This document shows, piece after piece, positions 1 to 8,608 of a stretch of 64,000 nucleotides of DNA (positions within the stretch are counted from its first letter, which is position 1; every line of letters begins with the position of its first letter). Both the position numbers and the translations under genes were made by a program. The stretch comes from Bacteroidota bacterium (lineage in GTDB: Bacteria; Bacteroidota; Bacteroidia; Flavobacteriales; Weeksellaceae): the NCBI GenBank assembly GCA_023422635.1, contig JAFAGO010000050.1, positions 1 through 64,000 of the forward strand, given 5' to 3'. The notes under the pieces are model-generated. The model saw only the letters and a list, made by a program, of their open reading frames with translations. It did no database searches and was not told the origin of the DNA.

Positions 1-68
1 CAAAAACAGTTAAGTGAGACAAATGTATCATTCGGGATGATAAAGTTTTAATTATTTTTATCACCATT

Positions 69-76
69 TATCTTTG
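69..76 (+). promoter_or_regulatory. Predicted Bacteroidota -7 promoter box for the LytS operon
   Basis: TATCTTTG matches the TAnnTTTG -7 element used by the Bacteroidota primary sigma factor. It ends 18 bases before the ATG at 95. No clear TTG -33 element is visible, so this rests on the -7 motif and its position. Confidence 0.5.
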
Positions 77-94
77 ATTTAAGATTTCAACATT

Positions 95-1411
95 ATGCTT
101 AATCGAAAATCCTTCCTCTCTTTATGGTACATTGGTCTTGCGATTGGTGTGTTGAGTTTTATATTTTTCAATAACGAAAGAACACCGAAAATTTTTTTGC
201 TATCAATTTTGGTTTCCGTTATTTATACGTTGATTTATGGTTTAGGAAATGGAATAATGAATGAATATCTCACGAAACTTTTTCCTTGGGAAACGAAAAC
301 GAGGAAAAGAGTTATTTCAGGAGTTTTAGGAACAATCATTGTCAACGTTATCCTCACTTACATCTGCACTTATGTTAATTTTGTGTTGCTGCAAGGGCGT
401 CCTATCGAAGATTTATGGAATGGGAAGTTGTCGGTTTCTATCTGGATATTTATGAATATTGCTTTGATGGTTTCTGCCATTCTTCACGCCAAAAGTTTTA
501 TGGAAGCATGGAAAAATTCTACCCGAAAAGAAGTGGTGGAACAAAAGATTATCGCAAAATCTGCCAATGCGCAGTTTGAAAGTTTAAAGAACCAACTCGA
601 TCCGCATTTTCTGTTTAATTCACTGAATGTTCTTGATGCTTTAATTGAAGAAAATCCGCACCAAGCACAGAAATTCACGAACGATATGTCGAAAATTTAT
701 CGATATGTTTTGGATCAGAAAGACAAAGAAATGGTTACTGTTCAGGAAGAACTCGATTTTGCGAAAACCTATTGCGAATTGCTCAAAACCCGTTTCGAAG
801 ACAGTGTGAATTTTGAATTTGATGTACAGGATTCCGAAGAAGAAAAATTTGTAGTGCCGCTTTCGCTTCAACTTTTATTAGAAAATGCCATTAAACACAA
901 TTATGCGACGCCCAAAAAACCTTTGAAAGTCAGGATTTTTTCTGAAAACAATTTTCTCTGCATCGAGAATAATTTACAAGCCAGAGATTTGGTGAAAGAA
1001 CGCGAAGGCATCGGACTTTCCAATATTGTTCAGCGCTATTCCATCATCACCAAAGAAAATGTATTTATTGAGAAATCCGACGATTATTTTAAAGTAAAAA
1101 TCCCAATTCTAACCCAAAAAATTACACACATGGAAACGTACAAAACCAATAATGAAAATCTCGCCTACGAAAGGGCGTACAAAAGAGTAAAAGAAATAAA
1201 AGGTTTTTACGGAAATCTGATTTCGTATTGTCTTGTGATGCCTTTTTTAATCTTCATCAACCTGAAAACCGCACCCGAATACCATTGGTTTTGGTGGCCG
1301 ATGCTCGGTTGGGGAATTGGAGTGATCTCGCATGGATTGCAGGTGTTCGGCATCGGGAAAAACTGGGAAGAGAAGAAAATTAAGGAACTGATGGAGAAAG
1401 ATCAATTCTAA
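95..1411 (+). CDS. LytS-family sensor histidine kinase with C-terminal 2TM domain
   Basis: Membrane sensor kinase of the His_kinase (LytS/YehU) family that should phosphorylate the LytTR regulator encoded two genes downstream. About four hydrophobic segments lie in residues 8-130. The phospho-acceptor is His171 in the motif LDPHFLFNSLN, the ATPase N-box is LLENAIKHN (261-269), and a glycine box GIGLSN lies at 305-310. After the kinase, residues about 357-438 form a 2TM domain with a YERAYKRVKEIKGFYGNL start and a GKNWEEKKIKELM end, nearly the same module as the next gene. The fusion of kinase and 2TM module is the unusual part. The ATG at 95 is supported by the promoter box at 69-76. The signal sensed cannot be read from the sequence. 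Confidence 0.9.
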   Translation: MLNRKSFLSLWYIGLAIGVLSFIFFNNERTPKIFLLSILVSVIYTLIYGLGNGIMNEYLTKLFPWETKTRKRVISGVLGTIIVNVILTYICTYVNFVLLQGRPIEDLWNGKLSVSIWIFMNIALMVSAILHAKSFMEAWKNSTRKEVVEQKIIAKSANAQFESLKNQLDPHFLFNSLNVLDALIEENPHQAQKFTNDMSKIYRYVLDQKDKEMVTVQEELDFAKTYCELLKTRFEDSVNFEFDVQDSEEEKFVVPLSLQLLLENAIKHNYATPKKPLKVRIFSENNFLCIENNLQARDLVKEREGIGLSNIVQRYSIITKENVFIEKSDDYFKVKIPILTQKITHMETYKTNNENLAYERAYKRVKEIKGFYGNLISYCLVMPFLIFINLKTAPEYHWFWWPMLGWGIGVISHGLQVFGIGKNWEEKKIKELMEKDQF

Positions 1412-1445
1412 AAATCAGTTTGCAACCAGTATTAAAAGAAAAGCG

Positions 1446-1772
1446 ATGAAAGACAAAAATATCATCATCCCGGAGCATCTGAAAACTGCTGAAGAACGCC
1501 AGAAATATTTACGTGCCGTACATCGCATGAAAGAAATTAAAGGATTTTATATTCATTTGCTGGTCTATGTTCTGGTGAATTTAGTCATTATTGTAGCTCG
1601 GTATTTAAAACACGAAAGTCAGGATTTTCATTTGGGAAGTCTGCCCATTCTTTGGGGAATCGCGATTCTCATTCATGCCGGAACGGTTTTCTTACCGGGA
1701 TTTTTGTTAGGAAAAAATTGGGAAGAAGAGAAAATCCGCAAATTGATGAATCAGTACAAGGACAATCAATAA
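1446..1772 (+). CDS. 2TM domain-containing membrane protein
   Basis: A 108-residue protein made almost entirely of one 2TM domain: a charged, probably cytoplasmic N-terminus with YLRAVHRMKEIKGFY, two hydrophobic helices (about 38-52 and 68-88) and a terminal GKNWEEEKIRKLMNQ motif. It sits 34 bases after the kinase gene and 46 bases before the LytTR regulator, so the three are probably one transcript. Its sequence repeats the C-terminal domain of the kinase, suggesting duplication and perhaps direct pairing of the two in the membrane. 2TM proteins are common beside LytTR systems in Flavobacteriia, but their biochemical role is not established. Confidence 0.85.
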   Translation: MKDKNIIIPEHLKTAEERQKYLRAVHRMKEIKGFYIHLLVYVLVNLVIIVARYLKHESQDFHLGSLPILWGIAILIHAGTVFLPGFLLGKNWEEEKIRKLMNQYKDNQ

Positions 1773-1818
1773 GAGCACAATATCCAATTACAATTTAGAA
1801 AAGAAAACTATTCCCAAT

Positions 1819-2559
1819 ATGATTCGAACCATTATTATTGAAGACGAAAAACCTGCTGCAAGAAAATTAGAAAGACTTTTGAGTTTATTTGTTGATTTAG
1901 AAGTGGTTGCGGTGGTAAATTCTGTGGAAGAAGGAATCGCTTATTTTACTGAAAATGAGCATCCGGATTTAATCTTTTCTGATATTGTTTTGGGCGATGG
2001 ATTGTCTTTTGATATTTTCGAGAAAGTTCCTACAAAGAGTTTTATTATTTACACCACCGCCTTTGATAATTATACGTTGAAGGCCTTTAAACTCAATTCT
2101 ATCGATTACCTTTTAAAACCAATTACGGAAGAAGATTTACGAAAAGCTGTGGACAAATACAAAAGTTTTGTGCCTCGTGAACAGTCGTATAATCAATTGG
2201 ATTTCAAAGAATTAATTCAAAAAGAAAAACCAAAACTCAGTCGTATTGTGGTGAAAATTGGTTACAATTTAAAAATTATTCAAATGGATGAGGTGAATTG
2301 TTTCTACAGCGAAAATAAAATTGTGTATGCGCAAACTTCTGAGCGTGCTTTCCCGACCGATTTCACGTTGGATGAATTGCAGGAAGTTCTCGAAAGTGAG
2401 CAATTTTTCCGGGTCAATCGGCAGTTTATCATTCACTTAAATTCCATTAAAAATATTCATACTTCACCGTATTTCAAAGTGGAACTTCATCATCAACCCA
2501 ATGAAGAAATCACCGTGAGCCGCGAAAGGGTAAAGGATTTTAAAGAGTGGATTTCCTAG
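1819..2559 (+). CDS. LytTR-family response regulator transcription factor
   Basis: Cytoplasmic DNA-binding response regulator, the expected partner of the LytS-type kinase at the head of the operon. Residues 1-120 form a receiver domain with acidic pocket residues near position 9, phospho-acceptor Asp55 (LIFSD) and the conserved lysine in IDYLLKP near 103. Residues about 139-246 form a LytTR domain, including the FFRVNRQFIIHLNSI segment and the closing ITVSRERVKDFKEW. The length of 246 residues is standard for the family. The target genes are unknown. A regulator of this class normally acts on direct repeats upstream of its targets, and none was identified with confidence here. Confidence 0.93.
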   Translation: MIRTIIIEDEKPAARKLERLLSLFVDLEVVAVVNSVEEGIAYFTENEHPDLIFSDIVLGDGLSFDIFEKVPTKSFIIYTTAFDNYTLKAFKLNSIDYLLKPITEEDLRKAVDKYKSFVPREQSYNQLDFKELIQKEKPKLSRIVVKIGYNLKIIQMDEVNCFYSENKIVYAQTSERAFPTDFTLDELQEVLESEQFFRVNRQFIIHLNSIKNIHTSPYFKVELHHQPNEEITVSRERVKDFKEWIS

Positions 2560-2616
2560 AATTGGATTTTATTTGAACCAAATTTTTGTAGTAAAATAAG
2601 ATGTTGTTAGATTCTT

Positions 2617-3768
2617 TTATTCCTTTTCACTGATAAAAATTTCCTCTTCTTTCGTTAAAAGAATAGCGCCTTTACTCTCACTTACTTTTAAATTTTTCCA
2701 GTAATCTTCATTAATTTTCACTGGATTTTGTACTCCAGAACTCGATGTTTCTTCAACACTTTTAAAAATAAAACTTTTCTCAGATCGATATTCGAAGGAA
2801 TTGGATGCGTTGTATACTTTAAATCCTCTTGTAACATACGATGTTTTTGATGGATAATATTGGCCATTCTTTTTATAGTAATCGAAACTGATTGTTCCAT
2901 CGCCCAGCTGACGCTTAAAATTCGCACCATTTTCATCTTTAAAAATTTTCGGTTCAGAGGAACTTTGGTGAAAATCCAATTCGAAGTGAGAAATTGCATT
3001 GTCCTTGGTATTGTAAGTGAATTTACCTGTATACACCAGCGATGAATCCGATTTTATAGAATAAGAAATTTCTTGTTCCTCGCCTAATTCAGAAAGCAAT
3101 TTTCCACTAACTTTTACATTTTTTCTTTTCGAAAGAGAAAGCGTTCGCCAAAGTTCATATTGTAGAAATAGATCACCAATATTGTCGTGAGACATTTGCG
3201 GTTTTTTGGCTCTAATGGTATTGTTGAAAGGTTCAGATTTTAAATAGCGCAGATTGTCGATTTGAAGTTGAACGAATTTATCGAACTTATCCTGATAGGC
3301 ATCTTTTGCATTATAATTTCCATCTTTACTCCAGAATTTTCCATCAGCAATCATTAATAATTTTAGTTGATTATTTTCAAAAGCTTTTTGTTTGATGGTT
3401 ACGTTGTAAACAATCGGTTTGCTGTAGTAAATTTCGTTGTAATTTTTAAGTACGTTTTTAAGAATTTTTTGAAAATCGATGGAAACGATTTTTACTTCAT
3501 CAATCTCAGAATATTTCGGTTTAAGTGGTATTGTGGATTGAATTGAATTTTGATTCAGAGTTTCGTAACCAGAAGCCGAAATAGTGATGTTTTGCGATCT
3601 TTCGGGAAGTAAACTAAATCCTTCGTCGTTTGTATAATACACGTTATTTTCAGTAAGAATTCTCGCTTCTGGAATAGGATTTTTCGTTTCGAAATCTACA
3701 ATTTGAATTTTTTGAGCAAAAATAAAGGAGGTGCAAATTGCAAAAAAGAGAATAGATGTTCTTTTCAT
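2617..3768 (-). CDS. Exported protein with carboxypeptidase-regulatory-like domain
   Basis: Predicted envelope protein of about 383 residues. The start at 3768 gives a good signal peptide (MKRTSILFFAICTSFIFAQ); a longer frame opening seven codons earlier would bury it. After cleavage, residues about 20-85 look like a carboxypeptidase-regulatory or CNA-B-like beta domain (VDFETKNPIPEARI, ISASGYET), a module common in Bacteroidota outer-membrane proteins. The rest resembles the non-barrel part of DUF5686-type proteins, with the ILKNVLKNYNEIY helix near 110. No TonB-dependent barrel is present. It is transcribed alone and converges with the LytTR gene. The function is unknown. Confidence 0.75.
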   Translation of the reverse strand: MKRTSILFFAICTSFIFAQKIQIVDFETKNPIPEARILTENNVYYTNDEGFSLLPERSQNITISASGYETLNQNSIQSTIPLKPKYSEIDEVKIVSIDFQKILKNVLKNYNEIYYSKPIVYNVTIKQKAFENNQLKLLMIADGKFWSKDGNYNAKDAYQDKFDKFVQLQIDNLRYLKSEPFNNTIRAKKPQMSHDNIGDLFLQYELWRTLSLSKRKNVKVSGKLLSELGEEQEISYSIKSDSSLVYTGKFTYNTKDNAISHFELDFHQSSSEPKIFKDENGANFKRQLGDGTISFDYYKKNGQYYPSKTSYVTRGFKVYNASNSFEYRSEKSFIFKSVEETSSSGVQNPVKINEDYWKNLKVSESKGAILLTKEEEIFISEKE

Positions 3769-3910
3769 AGGATCAATTTTTAATTGCACAAAGAAAATAT
3801 TTTTAGCTGATTAAAAATTGAACGAAAATGCTAATTATTCTGTAATATTTGTTTTTAAAACGTTAAAATTATTTTTAAATAAACGATTTTATTTAATATT
3901 TATTAAAAAT

Positions 3911-3966
3911 AACAATCGTATTAAATTTAAACCTTTGCAAAGAGTTACGAATCTAATACGATCGTT
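3911..3966 (-). terminator. 13-bp interrupted inverted repeat after mnmA
   Basis: AACAATCGTATTA at 3911-3923 pairs with TAATACGATCGTT at 3954-3966 with one mismatch. The 30-base spacer contains the perfect palindrome CTTTGCAAAG (3933-3942). It begins 10 bases beyond the mnmA stop. Read on the minus strand the stem is followed by GTTATTTTTAAT, so an mnmA terminator is plausible, although the loop is unusually large. Confidence 0.45.
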
Positions 3967-3975
3967 ATTCATTCT

Positions 3976-5163
3976 TTAAAAAATTACGCCACTTCCTAAA
4001 AGTTCTTCGCCATCATACCAAGCGGCAAACTGACCTTCAGCAATGGCAGATTGAGGTTCTTCAAACTCGATATAAAGTGCGTCTTCAAATTGATACAAGG
4101 TTGCTTTTTGTAAACTTTGACGATAGCGGATTCTTGCGAGTACATTTTTTGTTTCTCCGTTTTTCAGGCGCAAATCTTCGCGAACCCAATGAATTTCAGA
4201 AGAATCTATTTTGAGCGCTTTGCGGTACAAACCTGGAAATGCGTGTCCTTCTCCAACAAACAAAATGTTGTTATCCATATCGCGTTGAACAATAAAACAG
4301 GATTCTTTATGTCCGCCAATTCCCAAACCTTTACTTTGGCCAATGGTGTAATATTGTGCGCCCTGATGTTTACCGATCACTTTTCCATCAGTTTTTTGAT
4401 ATTGAATCTTGGAAGAAAGAAATTCTAGTTCCTCTAATTTAGATTCAAAATGTGGTTTTTCTTGATGAAATCCTTCGAAATCCTTAAAAATTTCTACAAT
4501 TTCGCCTTCTTTTGGCTCAAGTTGCTGTTTTAGAAATTCCGGTAAACTTACTTTCCCAATAAAACATAAACCTTGCGAATCTTTTTTATCTGCAGTAACC
4601 AAACCTTGTTGTTTTGCAATTTCCCGAACTTCAGGTTTGGTGAGTTCACCAATTGGGAAAAGTGATTTCGAAAGTTGATCTTGGCTCAATTGACAAAGGA
4701 AATACGATTGGTCTTTATTATTGTCTTTCCCGGCAAGAAGATGGAAAATTTCCTTACCATTATCATCAAAAGAGGAGGTAACGCGTGCATAATGTCCGGT
4801 AGCCACTTTTTCCGCTCCAAGAGAAAGCGCGGTTTTCATAAACACATCGAATTTTACTTCGCGGTTGCATAAAACATCAGGATTTGGGGTTCTTCCTTTT
4901 TCATATTCGGCGAACATGTAATCCACAATTCGTTCCTTGTACAATTCGCTCATATCAATCACCTGAAAAGGGATTCCTAATTTTTGAGCCACCAATAAAG
5001 CATCGTTGCTGTCTTCAATCCAAGGGCATTCGTCTTCTAAAGTTACGGATGCATCGTTCCAGTTTCGCATGAAAAGGCCTATGACTTCGTGGCCTTGTTG
5101 CTGTAAAAGATAGGCGGTTACACTGGAATCTACACCGCCGGAAAGTCCTACTACTATTTTCAT
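3976..5163 (-). CDS. mnmA: tRNA-specific 2-thiouridylase MnmA
   Basis: Cytoplasmic enzyme that adds sulfur to wobble uridine 34 of tRNA-Lys, -Glu and -Gln, using ATP and sulfur relayed from a cysteine desulfurase. The PP-loop SGGVDSS lies at residues 8-14. The two expected catalytic cysteines are Cys99 (VLCNREVKFD) and Cys200 (QGLCFIGKV). The ATGHYAR motif is at 121-127 and a C-terminal beta-barrel domain ends in LGSGVIF. The 395-residue length is normal. It appears monocistronic, with a promoter box at 5203-5210 and a hairpin downstream. Partner genes for sulfur relay are not in this window. Confidence 0.97.
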   Translation of the reverse strand: MKIVVGLSGGVDSSVTAYLLQQQGHEVIGLFMRNWNDASVTLEDECPWIEDSNDALLVAQKLGIPFQVIDMSELYKERIVDYMFAEYEKGRTPNPDVLCNREVKFDVFMKTALSLGAEKVATGHYARVTSSFDDNGKEIFHLLAGKDNNKDQSYFLCQLSQDQLSKSLFPIGELTKPEVREIAKQQGLVTADKKDSQGLCFIGKVSLPEFLKQQLEPKEGEIVEIFKDFEGFHQEKPHFESKLEELEFLSSKIQYQKTDGKVIGKHQGAQYYTIGQSKGLGIGGHKESCFIVQRDMDNNILFVGEGHAFPGLYRKALKIDSSEIHWVREDLRLKNGETKNVLARIRYRQSLQKATLYQFEDALYIEFEEPQSAIAEGQFAAWYDGEELLGSGVIF

Positions 5164-5202
5164 ATAAAGGTTACGCTTTCGTTAAGGGAAAGTTTCACGG
5201 TG

Positions 5203-5210
5203 CAAATTTA
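5203..5210 (-). promoter_or_regulatory. Predicted -7 promoter box for mnmA
   Basis: On the minus strand the sequence reads TAAATTTG, a full match to TAnnTTTG. It lies 40 bases upstream of the mnmA ATG. A convincing -33 TTG was not seen. Confidence 0.45.
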
Positions 5211-5280
5211 CAATTTTAATTTTACGTCTTTGTGGCAAAATTTTCAATGCATTTCAAAATAGAGCTGTTAACAGTGAAGA

Positions 5281-5309
5281 TTGTATTTCAGATTATTCCC
5301 ATAAATTTG
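5281..5309 (+). promoter_or_regulatory. Predicted promoter (TTG, 18-base spacer, TAAATTTG)
   Basis: A TTG at 5281-5283 and TAAATTTG at 5302-5309 are separated by 18 bases, the arrangement expected for a housekeeping Bacteroidota promoter. The box ends 21 bases before the ATG of the downstream barrel-like protein. Confidence 0.6.
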
Positions 5310-5330
5310 TGCGATTAAAAATAGGGTTGG

Positions 5331-5867
5331 ATGAAAAAAATTGCAGCAATATTCGCGCTTCTTTCTACTTTAATACTTCAGGCGCAGATTTCTTCTACAG
5401 GAACTCAAGTGCAAGCAAATCGCTGGACGATTGGTGGATATGCAGGCGTTGGAGGAGCATTTGGAAACGGAAATGGCGGAACATCGATTTACGTAACACC
5501 AAGAGTTGGCTATCAATTAACCAATGATTTTGAAATGGGTTTTGCAGGAAATTTCACGTGGAACAATTCTACCTATTACTCTTCCACCATGTTGGGTATT
5601 GGCCCATTTGCGAATTATTATTTTGGTAGAAGTTTTTATATGAGTGCGCTTTATCAACACTATTTCATCAACCAGAAAAATAAATCCACCCAATTTAAAT
5701 ATTCTGGCGATGAAGATGCGCTTTACCTTGGTGCGGGATATATGCAAAAAGTGGGAACACGCGTTTACATGCAGATTGGCGCAATGTATAATGTATTTTA
5801 CGATAAAGATAAATCTGTTTTTGGCGGAGGTTTTGTACCGAATATCGGTTTTGTCTACGGTTTATAA
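5331..5867 (+). CDS. Putative outer-membrane beta-barrel protein
   Basis: A 178-residue exported protein with a signal peptide (MKKIAAIFALLSTLILQAQ). The mature part is rich in alternating aromatic and small residues and glycine (VTPRVGYQL, LGIGPFANYYFG, YLGAGYMQKVG), a pattern typical of a small eight-stranded outer-membrane barrel of the OmpA/OprF-like porin type. It ends in IGFVYGL without a strong terminal-Phe signature. Nothing around it suggests a specific cargo or role. It has its own promoter and is followed by a 168-base spacer. Confidence 0.65.
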   Translation: MKKIAAIFALLSTLILQAQISSTGTQVQANRWTIGGYAGVGGAFGNGNGGTSIYVTPRVGYQLTNDFEMGFAGNFTWNNSTYYSSTMLGIGPFANYYFGRSFYMSALYQHYFINQKNKSTQFKYSGDEDALYLGAGYMQKVGTRVYMQIGAMYNVFYDKDKSVFGGGFVPNIGFVYGL

Positions 5868-5914
5868 TGAACATTTCAAATACGAAAAAAACAAAACAAA
5901 CGTTTAATTATAGT

Positions 5915-5922
5915 TATCTTTG
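5915..5922 (+). promoter_or_regulatory. Predicted -7 promoter box with long leader
   Basis: TATCTTTG matches TAnnTTTG and lies about 113 bases upstream of the DUF5686 gene, implying a leader of roughly 107 bases. The leader contains a small hairpin (ATCATC, six T, GATGAT) at 5963-5980. No -33 motif is obvious. Confidence 0.45.
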
Positions 5923-6035
5923 CAGCTTCGTTATCATTTTAAATAGCTGATAATTAGCAGTGATCATCTTTTTTGATGATGCAATGTTCCTATTGGCAAG
6001 TATGTTGACGGATATTCCCGAATAATGATGTTTTT

Positions 6036-8324
6036 ATGTTGAAGCACACTTTATGCACGCTACTTCTTTTGATGAGTTTTGGTTTTGTGAAAGCCCAAAA
6101 CGAAAGAGAAGAAAAAATAGAAGAAGTTACCATTAATGCGGCCAAAACGCATTTTAAGAATAAGAAAGAAAACCCCGCATATCAAATAATGCAGGAAGTT
6201 TGGAAACGCAAGAAGAACAACGGACTCGAGAAGTTTTCAACCTATACTTATAAAGAATACGAAAAGATTGAATTCGATGCTGCGAATATCGACAGCACTT
6301 TAATGAAGCGAAAAATTTTTCGTGGAATGGATTTTATTTTTGATTATTGCGATTCTGCGGATAATGGAAAATTGCAACTTCCGATTTTCTTGAACGAAGC
6401 AATTTATCACAATTTTGGTCAAAACAAACCGGTCAAAAAGCAAAAACGTCAACTTTTTGCTCAAAAAACGGCGGGATTTCAAGACAACCAAATCATTACA
6501 CTTACAGCGAAAAACTTGTATCGCGATATTAATTTGTACGATAATATTATCAACTATTTCGATATAGGATTTACAAGTCCGGTAGGAAAAGATGGATTCA
6601 GTACTTACGATTATAAATTGCTTGATACTTTGGTGATAAAAGGGCAGGACGCTTATCGAATATCGTATCAACCTAAAAGAAAAGATGTGCTTGCGTTTCA
6701 AGGGTATTTGTATATTTCGGCAGACCATTATTCTGTATTGCAAGCCACTTTACGATCCACCAAAAAAATGAATATTAATTTTGTAAATGGAATATTTACC
6801 GAATTAGAATTTGATAATCCTGATGAAGATACATTTCTTCCTCAACGTACAAAAACCACTTTTGAACTTACGCCATTAAGCAAAAATAAAGATGCAAAAA
6901 ACCTTGTTGCAAGCCGAACGGTAACGTATTCGGATTATGAATTCGACAAGCCGCTTGCAGACAGTGTTTTTGAAACCAAAGAAAGTGAACTCGAACAAAG
7001 TTTTACCGATAAAGACGATCAGTTTTGGCAAGCACAGCGAACCGATTCATTAAGTCAATCGGAACAAGGCGTTTACGAAATGCTCGATCGATTACAAGAC
7101 AATCGGAAGTTCAACCGAATGATGACGCTTGCAGAAACCTTAGCATCGGGATATTACAATATTTGGGATGCGATCGATATTGGGAATTTGTATTCAAGTT
7201 ATGGGTATAATGAAGTGGAAGGAGATCGTTTTCGATTTGGAGCTCGAACCTATTTTTCAAGAAATGATACTTGGCGAATTCAAGCATTTGGAGCGTATGG
7301 TTTTAAGGATCAAAAATTTAAATATGGTGCGGAAGCGCGAGTAATGTTCAATAAAGTGAACCGATTTACAGTTGGTGCCGGACAAAAAAGAGACGTTATG
7401 CAGTTGGGTGTTCAGCTAACTTCAGATGATGGAATTATGACGCGTTCTTTTGCTTCTTCTACGGTTTTTGCACGTGGCGAAAACTCTTCATTAAGTACCG
7501 TTAATCAAACCAATTTATTTACCTCCATCGATCCTTGGAAAAACTTTACCATTCGGTTAGATGGAAGTTTACAAAGCATAAAATCGGCAGATCCGCAGGC
7601 GTTCAATTTAATGTATTATAAAAATGGCGATCTTCGGAAAACGGTAAATGATTCTCATCTTACTTTAAGTTTAATTGCCAAGCCAGGTGCCAAGTTTTCG
7701 CAAACAGGTTTGGATCGGAATGAACATGGAACGTTGGCACCAACGATAATTTTGAAATATACACGCGGTTTAGAAAATCTCTTTAATGCAGATTTTAACT
7801 ACAACAAACTGCAATTTATGTTTTATAAACCAATGCTTACAGGTAGTTGGGGTAAATTATTGTTGAATTTTGAAGCCGGTAAAAACTTTGATGTTGTGCC
7901 GTTGGCGTTGCAAAATGTAATTCCTGCAAACCAATCGTATGGAATTGTTCCCAATACGTTTTCGCAACTTAATTATTATGAATTTGTGGCCGATTCTTAC
8001 ACCACGCTTCACTTAGAGCAACATTTTAATGGTAAAATATTGTCGTACATTCCTTTGATTAAAAAATTAAAATTAAGAGAAGTTGCTTTTCTTTGCGCCG
8101 CATACGGAACGTTAAGCGATGCTTCAAAATCGATTAATACGGAAGGATTTAAATATTCTGCGCCGGATCAGCAAGTGTACTACGAATATGGTTTCGGAAT
8201 TGAGAATATTGGTTTCGGAAATCTCAGAATTTTCCGTGTGGATTTTAACTGGAGAGGAAATTACCTGGATCGTCCGGATATTTCCAAGTTCGGTGTAAAG
8301 GCAGGATTTCAAGTGGATTTTTAA
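6036..8324 (+). CDS. DUF5686 family outer-membrane protein
   Basis: A 762-residue exported protein with a signal peptide (residues 1-20, ending VKAQ). The IEEVTINA segment after it resembles the motif found at the end of carboxypeptidase-regulatory domains, but that N-terminal domain itself is missing here. The family signature NPAYQIMQEVWKRKKNNG lies at about 47-64, followed by a conserved central domain (residues 70-330) and a C-terminal region from about 370 with many amphipathic strands, ending in a probable outer-membrane barrel (FGVKAGFQVDF with a terminal Phe). DUF5686 proteins are abundant in Bacteroidota and lack a known biochemical function. The gene stands alone behind a long leader. 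Confidence 0.8.
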   Translation: MLKHTLCTLLLLMSFGFVKAQNEREEKIEEVTINAAKTHFKNKKENPAYQIMQEVWKRKKNNGLEKFSTYTYKEYEKIEFDAANIDSTLMKRKIFRGMDFIFDYCDSADNGKLQLPIFLNEAIYHNFGQNKPVKKQKRQLFAQKTAGFQDNQIITLTAKNLYRDINLYDNIINYFDIGFTSPVGKDGFSTYDYKLLDTLVIKGQDAYRISYQPKRKDVLAFQGYLYISADHYSVLQATLRSTKKMNINFVNGIFTELEFDNPDEDTFLPQRTKTTFELTPLSKNKDAKNLVASRTVTYSDYEFDKPLADSVFETKESELEQSFTDKDDQFWQAQRTDSLSQSEQGVYEMLDRLQDNRKFNRMMTLAETLASGYYNIWDAIDIGNLYSSYGYNEVEGDRFRFGARTYFSRNDTWRIQAFGAYGFKDQKFKYGAEARVMFNKVNRFTVGAGQKRDVMQLGVQLTSDDGIMTRSFASSTVFARGENSSLSTVNQTNLFTSIDPWKNFTIRLDGSLQSIKSADPQAFNLMYYKNGDLRKTVNDSHLTLSLIAKPGAKFSQTGLDRNEHGTLAPTIILKYTRGLENLFNADFNYNKLQFMFYKPMLTGSWGKLLLNFEAGKNFDVVPLALQNVIPANQSYGIVPNTFSQLNYYEFVADSYTTLHLEQHFNGKILSYIPLIKKLKLREVAFLCAAYGTLSDASKSINTEGFKYSAPDQQVYYEYGFGIENIGFGNLRIFRVDFNWRGNYLDRPDISKFGVKAGFQVDF

Positions 8325-8413
8325 AAGCATAATTGTGCTAAAGAAACTTATTTTTTTTATTGTCATTTATGCTTAGACTGACACCGAACAAAAGAAAGGT
8401 TTTCGTATTAGAA

Positions 8414-8438
8414 TTGTCCTACTGAGCGAAGTCGAAGC
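8414..8438 (+). repeat. Solo degenerate intergenic repeat unit (CTGAGCGAAGTCGAAG type)
   Basis: The core CTGAGCGAAGTCGAAG resembles a short intergenic repeat that I recall as widespread in Bacteroidota genomes, usually in a form beginning GTCATTCTGAGCGAAG. Here the start is altered (GTCCTACTGAG). Only one copy is visible in the window, so the repeat nature rests on recall. Confidence 0.35.
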
Positions 8439-8557
8439 ATTTTTTTAAACTTTAATTATTAGACAATTATAAATTATAAACCAATAGTCAAATAATTGGA
8501 CACTCATTAAATTTCTTCGTAAAAAGAGTTTTCAAACGAAATTGATTCGCTCAAAAT

Positions 8558-8593
8558 AAAAAAGGCAATGTTATAAAACACTGCCTTTTTTTT
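8558..8593. terminator. Bidirectional terminator between the DUF5686 gene and clpC
   Basis: GGCAATGTT and AACACTGCC pair with a single mismatch around a short ATAA-type loop. The stem is flanked by an A-run on the left and eight T on the right, so it can end transcription from both convergent genes. Confidence 0.8.
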
Positions 8594-8608
8594 GTATAGA
8601 AATTGCGC

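Noticed and set aside
26..42. Small hairpin TATCAT-TCGGG-ATGATA near the left edge
   Set aside because: A six-bp stem with a weak T-rich tail. It could end a gene left of the window, but that gene is not visible, so no call is made.
484..871. Two minus-strand open frames inside the LytS kinase gene
   Set aside because: They are antisense to a clear kinase gene, have no signal, family motif or promoter, and have skewed Phe/Cys-rich composition typical of shadow frames.
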